DNA of 64,000 nt, taken from assembly GCA_037349105.1 (NCBI GenBank), contig JAYJMM010000036.1, positions 992,001-1,056,000 of the forward strand, in the 5' to 3' direction. The position numbers and the translations under genes are program-made. Positions 1 through 11,125 of the stretch are shown here, one piece after another. The stretch comes from Limnomonas spitsbergensis. Its lineage: Eukaryota; Chlorophyta; Chlorophyceae; Chlamydomonadales. The stretch's first letter is position 1; every line of letters begins with the position of its first letter. The notes under the pieces are model-generated. The model worked only from the letters and a program-made list of their open reading frames with translations. It made no database searches and was not told the origin of the DNA.

Positions 1-150
1 TATGAATCACGCCATAAGAAAGCTTCCTAAATCAGGCCAGAAGAAAGCTTTACTATCCAGGCCGGTGGAAAGCTATCTAAATCAGGCCAGAGGAAAGCCT
101 ATCAATCATGCCATAAGAAAGCTTTATCAAGCGGGCCAGACTAGCAGGTA
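1..150. repeat. Degenerate ~30-bp direct repeats
   Basis: Five imperfect units built round 'aggccag.agaaagct' with variable spacers run from the window edge to about 140. They are too short and diverged to code. The array is cut by the window start, so its full length is unknown. Confidence 0.6.
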
Positions 151-255
151 TGGCCTGTCTGATTAAGCCGCATTCTGTCTTGCTTGCTTAGGGTTTAGGG
201 TTTAGGATTTAGGCTTCAGCATGCAAGACAGAATGCGGCTTCATCAGACAGGCCA
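151..255. repeat. Inverted repeat with a telomere-like loop
   Basis: Arms at 151-184 and 222-255 are reverse complements over 34 bp with one mismatch. The loop holds 'tagggtttagggtttagg', a short run of the plant/green-algal telomere repeat. It could be a MITE, or a fold-back formed at a repaired break that captured telomeric DNA. Confidence 0.8.
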
Positions 256-549
256 TAATCAGGTTCGATCAACCATACTAGGATCAGGCTCAAGCATACG
301 GATGTGAGGATCAGGCTTCATTGCAACTGTGCAAGGATGCGGGCCAAGATGCTGTTGGATCAGCAGTGATACTCAAGACGCACACAGTCACGTGGGCTTT
401 GGTCAACATGACAGGGTTAAGCGTACAAAGTTCAGGGCCAGGCAAACAGCGCTGTGATTATGCAGCAGGAAAAATAAAACGCGTAGATACATGAGGATAG
501 CCTGGGTTCTGTTCGCTCAGAGAGCCCCATCGGCACCGCTCTACCACAC

Positions 550-2663
550 TCAGCCCATCCCACCGACCTGCTGGATGGCCGGGTTGACCGAGCCGTCCTC
601 CTTGCTCGCCGCATCAGCAGATTCAGCGGGTGCCGATGGCCCAGTTGCTTTCTGGTAGGCCGAGCCGGCGGCGGCCGCCGTGGACCTGGCGGCCTCGGTA
701 ACCGCCAAGGCGGCGGCTGAGCCGGCAGCATACGCGGCTGTTCCCACCGAAGTTCCAGCATCAGCCACGGACTTGACGGCGGCACTGCTGGCAGCTTTCG
801 TCTTCTCCAGATTTGGGTCCTTTCCATTGACGAGCGCCGTCAGCACTCGGTCCAGATCATCCGTGATGGATGCGTCCGTATCTGCACCCGATCCGCATTG
901 GGCAGATTCAGATAATGACCGCATCTGCGCCTGTCAGTTAAATAAGTATCTGACAGGAGTGTCTATACCCGCCAGGACTTCATCGCGGCATGATTTAATA
1001 TCGTCTGCATCGGAGCTAATCGTAATTGGAAGGAGTCATGTATCAGGGGGCGGCAAACCCGTGTCGAAAAAAACAAAGGATCGGCATCGCAACTTGTACA
1101 GTGGATAGATTCTCCAAGCGATGTTGAACCTGAGGGACACACTCGCACACACACACACAAACTTACACGTCCCCCGCCCCCCCCCCCACCACCAGTGATT
1201 ATTGTAGCATGCTTCACCTACAATGCAGCTATCTCACGGCCTTTGGCCGTGGGAACCTGGTGCAGCAAAAGCCCTACTGCTCGGGCCACCGGCCGTAGGC
1301 CAGTCAAGGTTTGGTCTCGATCGACCCAGTAATGGCCGCCCGGCGGTCCCCCCAAGATGCTCTGGTGCGCACTCTCATAAACTCTGCCCCCCACACAAAA
1401 AGTGTCCCAGGTACCACTTAGCCTGACCCCGCCTCTAATGAAGGACCCACCGTCCGACCTTCACTTCCTGTTCACTTCATCTATATTCCTCTCTCCTTGC
1501 TCTTCCTCTGCTCTTCCGTTTCACATTGCCTATAGCCCAAAGGTTTACACTGACGCTGCAGCTCTTTAACTGCCAACCACCTTGGGGGAACGTGACATAG
1601 TAGCTGGTCATGTAGTCTGGCGTTGCACAGACATAGGTCCGGCTGTCAGTCTTCCTGAATGTTGTGAACGTAAAGGAGATGTCACCAACCTGCGGCATGG
1701 AGGGGCAGAGGAGAGAACAAAAATAGGGGCAGATTTTGACATGGACGGTCCCAAGTTGCTTAAGTCAGCTACTGGCAACACTTATTTCCAGTTGGCACCG
1801 CCTGACCCTTACGAAAAGGCTGTTGATTGTGGATGCAGAGGTCGTGTGCTGTAACAACAACTCTATTAGTCGATTTCTGCAGGCGGTGACCTGGAAACGC
1901 AACGGCCCGCTCACACTGTCATCATGCCTGTTGTTGTCAACATTTCGATACATATCGGCACAGATGCCTGATGTTCAGTTGTCAAAGCAAACTCTGACCA
2001 TATTACGTACTGTTTAAATCTGCCTGGTGTATCCTGCCCTGCATGGTAACATGTACCAAATATCAATGCACTCCAACCCTATATGAATCGATGGGTGTCT
2101 GCCCTGCATGTCTGCATTGTACCGATAGGTTCCTGCCCTGCATGGCTGCATGGCTGCATTGTACCGATGGGTGTCTGCCCTCCATCCATGGCTGCATTGC
2201 ACAGATGGGTTCCTGCCCCCGCATGGCCACATGGTAACAAAGTGTCCCTGCCCCGCATGGCTGCATGTACGGGTGTGTTCACTGGTCAATGCGTACCAAG
2301 TGCCGAAATGACTTCGACATGCAACGCATCGAACATACCGGTAGCTGGTGCGCACAGGGCCTGTAGATTAGCAGCTTCCAGGCACCTTCCGGATGAGGTC
2401 ATGTATCGAGCTCACCGTGATCTTGTTCTGCCCTGCGACGGTTATGCACCCGTTGGACACGATGCTGTTCATCTCGCCGGCCACCTGCAGCAAGCCGACG
2501 GGGAGGTGTGCTAAGAGGTGCGATGTCATCACTTGGAGCGTTTGAATGTCACGCTTGTGCCCTTCCCCGATCAAGAGAGAATCGACCGAGATGGAGCACA
2601 TTTCCAGGAAAGCATTTTGGAACGTGAGACCGCAGCAAGAACCTACCTCTCTGAGCTCAGCAG
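550..2663 (-). CDS. Unrecognised multi-exon gene, 3' part
   Basis: I do not recognise the family. Three minus-strand segments join in phase. The upstream exon ends at 2416 (atcacg|gtgag) and its start near 2663 is uncertain. The middle exon is 1689 to 1581 (ccgcag|gttgg ... caag|gtggt). The last exon is 881 to 550 (ggtgcag|atacg) and ends at a stop. The middle donor leaves one base and the last acceptor supplies two, giving an Asp codon. The upstream segment is helical in character (LQVMTSHLLAHLPVGLLQ). The middle one is rich in beta-type residues (ISFTFTTFRK, YYVTFPQ). The last is an Ala-rich, low-complexity tail of about 110 residues resembling LEA-like sequence. Matching phases across two junctions are the main support. 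The 5' end was not found. Confidence 0.55.
1217..1355 (+). mobile_element. Degraded MITE fragment (TIR family)
   Basis: The core 'ccggccgtaggccagtcaaggtttgg' region and the flanking GC-rich segments match the ~190-bp dispersed family described at 54388-54578, but the terminal inverted repeats are lost. It lies just downstream of a C-rich run near 1170-1190. Confidence 0.5.
2046..2290. repeat. Degenerate tandem repeat, tgcatggctgcatg type
   Basis: About six imperfect units combining 'tgccctgcatggctgcat' with 'taccgatgggt' fill this stretch. It lies in the intron between the upstream and middle exons of the unrecognised minus-strand gene. Open frames here on both strands are by-products of the repeat. 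Confidence 0.65.
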
Positions 2664-3091
2664 AGTTGTCCTTGCAGCTGTAGTAAGTCGTCATGTTTGG
2701 ATGCGGATATTTCGGATGTGTCACAATGGGTTTCAAACACCTGAGTTTGGAGCAGAGACAATGACGACTTTCGTGGGTTTGGGATATTATATTGCTGGTA
2801 CCTCATACAAAGTGTGATCGTGCTTTTGATTTGTTCAGTTAAAATAGCGGTTTGTTCGCAGGGTGATTGCAGTTCTGCTTCGTCACAGATGCAGCATTGT
2901 GTGCGCCTCGTGTGCATATAGTGCGTGGCGATTGATGATCCAGCTTTCTAGACTGCACCTCGACTGTTTTAATTGATCAAAAAATGTCGCCACCTGTACC
3001 TCAGCTGCGTCCATTCATTTCGTCAGATCGTCCATAGTACTCAACTGGATTCCATCGTCGGTGCTCATCCCGATCAGCTTCGTCTGCTTCG

Positions 3092-6000
3092 ATGTTTGGC
3101 GACGATGTCACGTGCTGTCCCGTATGCTTAGATTCATTCGACGATGCCGTTTGTCGGCCTCTGATCCTAACGTGCGGCCATACTGTGTGCAAGGCCTGCA
3201 TCGGCCAGCTCCCCCTCATGGCCGACAACGGCAACCGCAAGAGCTGCCCCAGCTGCAGGGCCACAGTGGAGAAACCGGATGCAGAACTGCGTCCTAACTA
3301 CACGCTTATGTCCATGCTCATGCAAGCCTCCGCCGCTGCTGAGGCCCTGTCGGGCGCGGTAGCTGCCCCTCAGCAAGCCTTGCTCGACCTGCTTGGGCGC
3401 TGGAATCTTTCCGGTGCCGTGAGTATGGTCCTACCACCTTCCAGCGTGACTCTCGTGAGCTTGTTGAGCGAGGCAGGCGCGACGGGCCAGGTCTGGAATG
3501 GAACGCTCCACGGGAAAGAGGTGAGACTTTCTTACAAGGTGCAGAACGGCATATTGGAAAGGAGTTTAAGCCCCCATGCAAGTGTCACATGCAAGCATTT
3601 TATGCAAGCACCCCATGCAAGATCGCATCCAAGCGCCCCCCGCCGCCCCCTTCGACATACCCCATGAGGACACAACACATGTTTTGTTCTTTCCCCTTAG
3701 CATTGTCTCTCTCTGTTGTGATACAGGTCGCCGTGAAGACCTTTGCCTTGCCCCGCGGCCAGCAGATGGACGGCTCTCAGGACTGCCCCATGGTGGCCAC
3801 CCTCAAGCGCGAGCTTGCGGTCTTGATACATGTCACGCAGGAGTGCCAATACGTTTGTCGCTATCTTGGCATCACCCGCAAGGAGGACCGCTTCTGCATC
3901 GTCATGACGAAATACCCCTCCAGCCTACGGACACACCTGGACCGTCAACCGGGTGAGCATGAACTGTCATGCCCACCCCCGCCTCTCTAGATGCATCCTA
4001 CACCGTGAGCCTCTACTGAACAGTTGCAACTAGCACATGGAACTTTGGAATGAGCCCCAGTAACCCCCAAGCAATAAGTCCGTATGGGAAATATGGATAT
4101 GATATTGCAAACGTGTGTTGATTGCCTTCAATTTGGAATGTTGTTGAAACTATTATAGCTTCGTCTCTAAGGGCACGGGCTTAAGCTCTTACGGTAGTGC
4201 CTCTAGTGGTTGCAATTTTTCTTAGAGTTGAAACGGATAAATTGATGTCAAATAAATTACATATGCGTGAATCTTTGAAACGAGGAGAAGTTGCACCTTT
4301 TTGAGCGAGAACGGCAATTTGAAGCAAGGTTCCATTTCGTGGCTCAATCTTACGCCTGATATATTGTGACTGGGTGCTCCATCATACTCTTGCCCACTGC
4401 TCTCATGTTCTGGCAAGGGGGAAGTTGGGCTTGTTGGAAGCGCTCAAAATTGCGCGGGGCATTGCGCACGGCTTGGAGGAGCTGCATGACCTAGGTGTGG
4501 TCGTCCTAGACCTCAAGCCCGCCAACGTGCTCCTCAACCGGCAGGGCAACGCCGTCTTGACCAACTTTGGCATCAGCTGCGTCACCTCTGGGACCCTTGG
4601 GGCCACGTGTCAAATGCAGATTGCAGGCACCTACAACTACATGTGAGCCAAGGCAGATGGGGCATAGCTCAGATCCATATTTTGCATCAGTGATAAGTCG
4701 TGCCATAAGGGGAGCCCTAGGAGCCTTGTGGCAAATGCATGTTGCAGGCATCTTTAACTAAATGTTAGCCATGGCAGATGGGGAGAGGCCCATATTCATA
4801 TTTTGCATCAGAGATCAGTCGTGTCATAAGGGGCGCCCTAGGAGCCTTGTGGCAAATGCATATTGCATGCATTTTCAGCTACATGTCAGCAAGGGCAGAT
4901 GGGGAGAGGCTCATATTCATACCGGTATTTGGCATCATTCGTGTGATCACGGGAAAGCTATGAGCAGCATGGCAAAAGCACGTTGTCAGCATTTTCATCT
5001 ACAATGGGCCGGTGTAGGTAGGGCATAGCTTGAATGCTTATTTTTAGACGCGACCACGGGGGCAGTACTAGACAGTAGACAATAGACTGATGCATTGCTT
5101 GCCCCCCCTCAAAACACACGCATACAGGGCCCCATAGCAGATGAATGAAGAGCTCATGGTCAGTCCTGCTGCAGACATGTGGGCCTTTGGTTGCACGATG
5201 ATGCACATCCTGTCCGGGACGCCACCCATGGCAGGCCTCAACATCATGCAGATCAACACAAGGATCTCCATCAAGAGGCAAGCCCACGACCTGCCTCAGG
5301 GCTTGCCTGCCTGGCTGGCGGCCCTGTTGCGGCGTTGTTTAAGCTTCTCACCCCAAGACAGGCCTTCAGCAAGGCAGCTGTCACAGGTCAGTGGGAGTGG
5401 GCTCACTCATATGCTTGTCAACCTTGCTCCTTATACCAAGGACGTCAAGGATGGGACCATGGGAGGGGCTATCCATTGTGGATGTCCCTTGGCAAGCTGT
5501 TGTTCTTGTCTCACTTTTTGTGTAGAGTGGCGCAATCTGCTCACCCACCCATGTCTGCTAGGTGTAATGTGCCATCCAATGTAGCCGCTCGCGACCATAA
5601 CCTAACAAGTTGGTATGGCATGCAGGCCCTCCAAGAGTCAGCAGCCGGACAACCAATGCAAGCAGTGCACAACCCCCCTCCTCACAGCCCAGTATTGGTG
5701 AGTAAATGGGGGATAGTAGCCAGTAGGGATAGGTGGCATGCTGACCTCCATCATATGTCTTGTGGGGAAGTCGGCACCCCTCTTTCCTAGGTGTGTGGGG
5801 GGGAGTATGGGGGGAGATCATCCATGGTACATTCGCTTTTGAAGGGGTGGTGTGGCGGTATTTGGCACTAGCAACTGGCACCGGTATGTGCCTGGTGCTC
5901 AGTGAGGTCTAAGGGATTGAGGGTTCATGGCGCATGCGAGGGATTACCTATGCTGTTTGCATTGCGTGGGGGGCTGGGGGCGGTGCACACGTTGTGCATT

Positions 6001-8734
6001 TCCCTCAACCTGTTATTCACAATGTTGGTGTGGCATCCTGCTCCATTCATGACTCTGTCTAGAGTATGTCTCAGATTGCAGTCGTAGAAAAGTGTCCACC
6101 TTGCCCCGCTCTTCACAAGCTGCTTCCCCTCTCACTTGGGAATGTACCCACCTTGACCCCCACCCCCCTCGACCCCTCCATCCATTAGCTGCTTCCCCCC
6201 TCACTTGTTTCCCAGGCTGTGACATGGGACAACCTTGCCAACGTTATGACTCCTAAGGGATGTGCAACACTCAAGGATGCTGGTATCACCCCGGCTGTGG
6301 CATGGCGGCTAGTGGAGGAGCTAGGGTACTCAGACCTACAAGATCTGCATGTGTGTGTGGGGGGGCATTCTCAGTTAGTTATTCTTGGAGGTGCACATAC
6401 ATGTTAGATTGGTCCCCCGTCCCACTCAATGGTGTGATCTTGGGAAGGTTTGGGGTAGGCTACAAGCTCTACAACCCTTGACCCTAAACCCTTAACTTTA
6501 TATGCTTGCATAGCCAATGGTAGGCAAGGAGGGAGGCACCAAATGAGAAGCTTACTCATCCAAATGCATCATGCGAGCGAACACAGGTAGTAGAGCTTGT
6601 GGCGGCAAAATGGGGCAGGCACACCCTTCCCATCAGTGGCAGTACAACTTGTGGCGGCAAAACGGGTTATGCCCACTCCAACGGTCACATGTGGTAGTTG
6701 AACATGTAGCGGCCAATTGTTAGGCAGGCACACTCCCCCTACTGTGGCAGTAGAGCAAGTGGCGGCCAAATGTGTGGCATGCGCACAGCCCCACCAAGTC
6801 ACATGTGGTAGCAAGAAAGAAAGAAAGCTACGCCCTATTAGGGTGTGGAGGTTAAGGAAACAGCGCAGCTTGGGGCCGTAGCCACATCCGCGCCGTTACC
6901 ATATGTGGTAGTATCACACGTGGCAACCAACTGGAGAGATGGCACACTTGAGCTGCCCCTTGTATGTGTTATTTTACTCCACCATGCAAGCAACCCCTTT
7001 GTGTGTACTTCCCACATGTGTCACTTCCCCATGGTGTGTCACTTCCCCCATGTGTGTAACCTCCCTAGTGTGTATACCCCCTCCCGTTTGTGTAATCCTC
7101 CCCCGTATTTATAAATCCCCTTGTATATCCACACTTTAGTATGTGCCTCCCTGTCTCCTCCCCCGCAGAGCATCAACGACAGCATGCTGTCCCAGGTGGT
7201 GGGCCTGCCTCCACTACAGCTAGTCCGGTTGAACTCCCTGCTCGCCGCTCACGGCCCACCCTCATCACAGCCCTCAAAGCAGGGTGCAGACCGGCCACGC
7301 GAGATGCAGCAGGTAATGGATGTCTGGAGGGCTAGGTTGCATGTGTGATGTGCAACTTGCGTTAAGAGTGTTGGTGAGGGGGACAGATCAAACATGTTAA
7401 GGTAAGAAGCTAGGAGGGAGGTGTGGGGGAAAGAGCATGCCGTTGGGGGGAGTAGTGGTACGGGCCGGCTGGATGGAAAGGTAGCTGATCATTAGTTGGA
7501 GACAGGGTGGCAGGGTGGGGAGAGGGGCAAAGTTGGCCATTGGCAGGAGGGTGTGAAGACAAAGGAGGTTACGGATCTAGCTTTGGGGTAGGGCTTGGTT
7601 AGAAGGGAAGGCGGGCTGGCAAGTGGGGGTGAGTTTGGGGGAGGGGTTCGACGGTCGGTGTATGTACCTCTGGACATCGCTCATGCTACCCAAGCCCTTA
7701 ACCAAAAACTGTTCAATAACTCCCGAGCAACCTCCATGTAACAGCTGAGTTACTCCTACTCTCCCATGTAATTCCTCATTGACTACCCAGTGACTCCCCC
7801 AAAACTCCCCAGTAATCCCTTGCAACTCTGAAGTAACTCCCCATGACCCCCCCATGACACCTCACTATTTACACGCACTTTCTCCCTCCCCCACCCTCGA
7901 CCCTCCTGTCTCTACCGCCCACTCCTCTCCGTTCTGCCTCCCCCCCCCCACCCTTCCTCCCATCCCCATTCCGCCTCCTGATTCTGCTCCCCTGCCTCAC
8001 TTGTCCCACATGTTCCTACATAGATCGAGGCGTGGGTCACCAAATTGTCTTCACAATCAGTCATGGTGCAACATCAGGCAGCGGAGGCTCTGTGTAACCT
8101 AATGCACATGAAAGTGGAGGAACAGGTCATGGTCGTTGCAGCCGGTGCCATCCCTCCCCTTGTGCGACTGCTAGGTTCCAGCTCGGTCGAGGTGCAGCAG
8201 GATGCAGCGGGGGCTCTGTGGATCCTTGCAGCCAATAATGTGGAGAACAAGGTCATGATTGCTGCAGCTGGTGCCATCCCTCCCTTAGTGCGGCTGCTGG
8301 GGTCCAGCTCGTTGAAGGTTCAGCAGCATGCAGCGATGGCTATGTGTAGCCTTGCACTCAATGTGGAGAACCAAGTCATGGTCGTTGTAGCCGGTGCCAT
8401 CCCTCCCCTCGTGTGGCTACTAGGGTCCGGCTCGGTGAAAGTGCAAGAGTATGCTGTGTTGGCTTTGTGGAACCTTGCAACCAATAATGTGCGGAACAAG
8501 ATCATGGCTGCTGAAGCTGGTGCCATCCCTCCCCTCGTGCGGCTGCTAGGGTCAAGCTCGGTGGAGTTGCAGGAATGTGCAGCGGGAGCGCTGAGGATCC
8601 TTGCAGCAACTTACCAGAATGAGGTCCGGATCAAAGCCGCATGTTCCATTCCACTTCTCACCAAGCTCATGAGATCATCAAGCGTTGATGTGTTGACGAG
8701 TGACGTTGCATTCCTCTCAAGAATGCTGCGGTGA
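3092..8734 (+). CDS. RING finger, protein kinase, SAM-like, ARM-repeat protein
   Basis: Proposed exons: 3092-3520, 3727-3952, 4418-4642 (or from 4441), 5128-5386, 5626-5697, 6216-6350, 7169-7312, 8024-8734 (TGA stop). Residues 9-55 form a C3HC4 RING (C9, C12, C28, H30, C33, C36, C52, C55), suggesting an E3 ubiquitin ligase. Exons 1 and 2 join to give VWNGTLHGKEVAVKTF, the glycine-loop end and ATP lysine of a kinase. Exon 3 has the catalytic loop VVLDLKPANVLL, keeping the catalytic Asp and Asn but lacking HR, then NFG instead of DFG. Exon 4 has the DMWAFGC helix and the DRPSA end. Exons 6-7 look SAM-like. Exon 8 carries about five ARM repeats (AGAIPPLVRLLGSSS). Two oddities: an in-frame TAG replaces the Glu codon of the APE motif at 5135-5137, and the best exon 2/3 join is off by one base unless a shorter exon 3 from 4441 is used. 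It is either an active pseudokinase-type gene with a sequence error, or a decaying gene. Confidence 0.8.
4621..5045 (+). repeat. Four ~121-bp copies of an exon 3 edge plus intron
   Basis: Units start near 4621, 4742, 4863 and 4983. Each begins 'ttgcaggca..' and contains a variant of '..tacatgtgagcc', the end of kinase exon 3 and its splice donor, followed by shared intron sequence ('aaggcagatgggg', 'ctaggagccttgtggcaaatgca'). The first unit is the real exon end. Later ones are progressively diverged, and the third keeps 'ctacat|gtcagc'. Confidence 0.85.
6600..6815. repeat. ~62-bp degenerate tandem repeat
   Basis: Four imperfect units contain 'gtagagcttgtggcggc', 'gtacaacttgtggcggc', 'gttgaacatgtagcggcc' and 'gtagagcaagtggcggcc' with cacac-rich spacers. 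They lie in the intron between the SAM-like exons of the RING-kinase gene. Confidence 0.7.
6828..6905 (-). repeat. Dispersed repeat, ggcgtagctttcttt family
   Basis: On the minus strand this reads ggtaacggcgcggatgtgg ... ccctaatagggcgtagctttctttc. The same element recurs near 28130, 54598, 56800 and 61030. The 'gccctaatagggc' core is a short palindrome. I could not assign it to a known class. Confidence 0.7.
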
Positions 8735-9868
8735 CGAGTGACATGGCGCACAAAGAATGCTTGAGCAGGGGAGGTCCCAAAAGGGTGTCAGTGGACTACA
8801 GTAGGAAGTCCCATCTTGCAGAGCATGCCCTTGGTCACATGTCTCCCATGCGGGATTGTATGACCAAGAATATCTTAAATATAATAAACGATGGTTCATT
8901 TGTGTGAATCTGTCAAGTTGTAAATCCAGAATTGCATCCCCCCAAAGGAAAGGAAAGTTCCGCATAATTAACATTTGTTAACGGGATATGTTATCATGTC
9001 GGTTCAGAGCTCATGTGACATGCAATGTTGGACGAGATTTAAGTTAAATGTTTTCTCAATGTTTTTTCCTTTAGCCATACACACTAGCATTGGTTAACGC
9101 CAGGACCGTTGGGAGTTGGATATACAACAACTGATGCACGCCCAGGCCGACACACCCGAGCATGTGAAGATATATGTGGCTAGTATGGCGGCCTGGCCGG
9201 GCACAAGGACCATGCCACGCTATGTCCAAAGCCCTCACGCTCCAGAGGAGTGCTATTTTTATTCAGTTCTTTATGCTCATTTGTATGAAACGACAAGGTC
9301 TGGCACAAGAGCGTAGGGGCCTTGGTGTTGCAAGTAAGCCTTAATGAATGGGAAGGGCTTCGACATGGCCCCGTCCATGTGTCCAAGGCCACACTTTTTC
9401 TTGAACCCTCATGCTATTGCGTGGCACAAGGCATATCAGTTGTCTTCATTCTTTAATTTTGAACATGTAGGCTTGTATAAGGCTGGTTGGTGCATACATT
9501 TATACGTTCGGCCAGTGCAACGCATGGCCCTACCCAGTGTTTCTTGTTTAGGGATCTCCTTCATGGGAGACTGTAAAAAAAGTGTGCCTAGAAAAAAAAA
9601 GTGACTAAAAAACAAAAAGAAAAGAGAAAAGACGGTCACCAAACCTACTATGCCGAAGCGACGGCTCACGACGCTCCGCAGGCACAGGCCAGGGGTGGGT
9701 TGCGACGTAGTGTTCTGCCGCAAGCGCGGCCTCGATCAAAAGAAGCGCATTAGCAATGCGATTCTATTGCACCCAACGTCGGCTGTAGGTGACATGAATT
9801 CGAAAAGCTTTTGGGCCGCGCGGCGATGACACCTCTCGCCCGCCACCCACCCAAAGTAATCGTCCGTG
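8735..9868. other. Non-coding interval after the ARM exon
   Basis: This is the 3' flank of the RING-kinase gene. It includes ataataaac near 8881 and a tgtaa near 8919, either of which could serve in 3'-end formation. There is an A-rich stretch near 9580-9640. I see no supported coding exon. Confidence 0.5.
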
Positions 9869-9960
9869 ACTAATGCCGTACTGGTGTCAGTCGCTTACAG
9901 CCTAGCACCGACAATACTGATCAAGCGGAGGTCGCGAGTTCGATACCTGCCGGTGGCAGA
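9869..9960 (+). repeat. tRNA-like remnant, possible SINE head
   Basis: The segment contains a B-box-like 'gagttcgatacc' near its 3' end. The outer ends 'tgccgt' and 'ggtggca' can pair like an acceptor stem, and an A/G-rich tract follows (10015-10080). No clean anticodon arm can be drawn, so it is not a functional tRNA. A tRNA-derived SINE is the simplest reading. Confidence 0.35.
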
Positions 9961-10104
9961 AAAGTTGTTGCAGACCGTGCGTTATCGCACTGACACGCCG
10001 ATGGTTGTTCGCACCCGAAAGAAAACAACCCTGAAAAGAGCGAAGGGTTCAAGAAAAGAAAATACACCAAAAGAAACCCGGGTAAGGTGGCAAAGATCCC
10101 CACA

Positions 10105-10289
10105 ATTTTTTGAAGCTCGACTTCATGCATGTCTAGACCAATCCAGCCTCTGGCCGGAGGTCCCGTTTGTGGCCAGCCATACTGCTTTGGCCGCCAGTCG
10201 TAGGCCGGACTAGGTTTGGTACCAATTGGGCCTTTCACGGCTGCGGGGCGGCATGCTGAACGTGACCTTGTAACCGAAAAAGAAACACT
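10105..10289 (+). mobile_element. MITE copy (TIR family), 5' end degraded
   Basis: The right end 'cgaaaaagaaacactg' is an exact copy of the family terminal repeat, and the interior 'ggccggaggtcccgtttgtggcc' matches other copies. The left terminal repeat is not recognisable. Confidence 0.75.
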
Positions 10290-11125
10290 GGCCCTACCTC
10301 ACTTTGGCATCCTCACATTGGACTCCATGATGTAACATAAGGCTGATATTCTGGCCCTAGCCCTAGTCCCATGGCCCTAATAGTTTGTCCCTTACCCTGG
10401 CCATGGCTCTAGCCATAGGCCATAGCCATGGTCTGGGCCATGGCCCAAGTGTACACTAAGACATTCATGGCCATGGCCTTGCATGCCGCCCCGGTATCCA
10501 ACATTCGTGATCCAGCACATGTACCCTTGATCCACCCTACTTCGCCAAGATACTAACCCCGTCCATAAACTACCACCCCTATGACATGGATATATATCAT
10601 GTGAAGTGTTTGTCACCTCTGTGACCTAGATCTGAACCTTGTTAACTGGATCTAGCCATCTTGGTCATGTGCACCAGCCAGCTCCAACCCAACCCTCGAT
10701 GCCTTGATCTTACCCCTTGTGGCATGGATCTTGCATGTGTCCCCTTGATCCTGAACGTTCTGAACTTTTGGGGACAAGGGTTTTGCGAGATCTAACGATC
10801 TCATCAACCAGACAACCACCCGACAACCAGCAGGGACCTCAACCACCCTGCGGGCCGGAGCCGTTCGCATGACTACACACATGCAACATTAGAGGATCAC
10901 TGACCTATTGCTCCAAGTAAAAAACATCCCTCTCGAATTGCTCAGCGTCGGTCGATTAAGACCAGACAAGGCGAGGCCGCAGCACAACTGCTGCTACCAA
11001 CCGTCGTCGTCCCGTAATTACCATACGTGCAGTGGATACAGTGGAGATCGCCTGAACGCTGCAACCATCCGGCTTTGTCGTGTAGAAGGAACGCATCTGA
11101 GGCCTCCACCGCTTCCGACAGCATT
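10290..11125. other. Non-coding interval with CATGGCC-rich tract
   Basis: At 10365-10490 the sequence is dense in 'catggcc' and 'ccatagcc' words. The rest is unremarkable. It is the 5' flank of the desulfhydrase gene; I could not pick out a promoter element. Confidence 0.5.

Noticed and set aside
5135..5137. TAG recoded as an amino acid (as in some ulvophyte algae)
   Set aside because: The desulfhydrase and tyrosinase genes in the same window end naturally at TAG, so general reassignment is unlikely.
9869..9960. Functional tRNA gene
   Set aside because: A B-box-like sequence and partial acceptor pairing exist, but no anticodon stem-loop can be formed.
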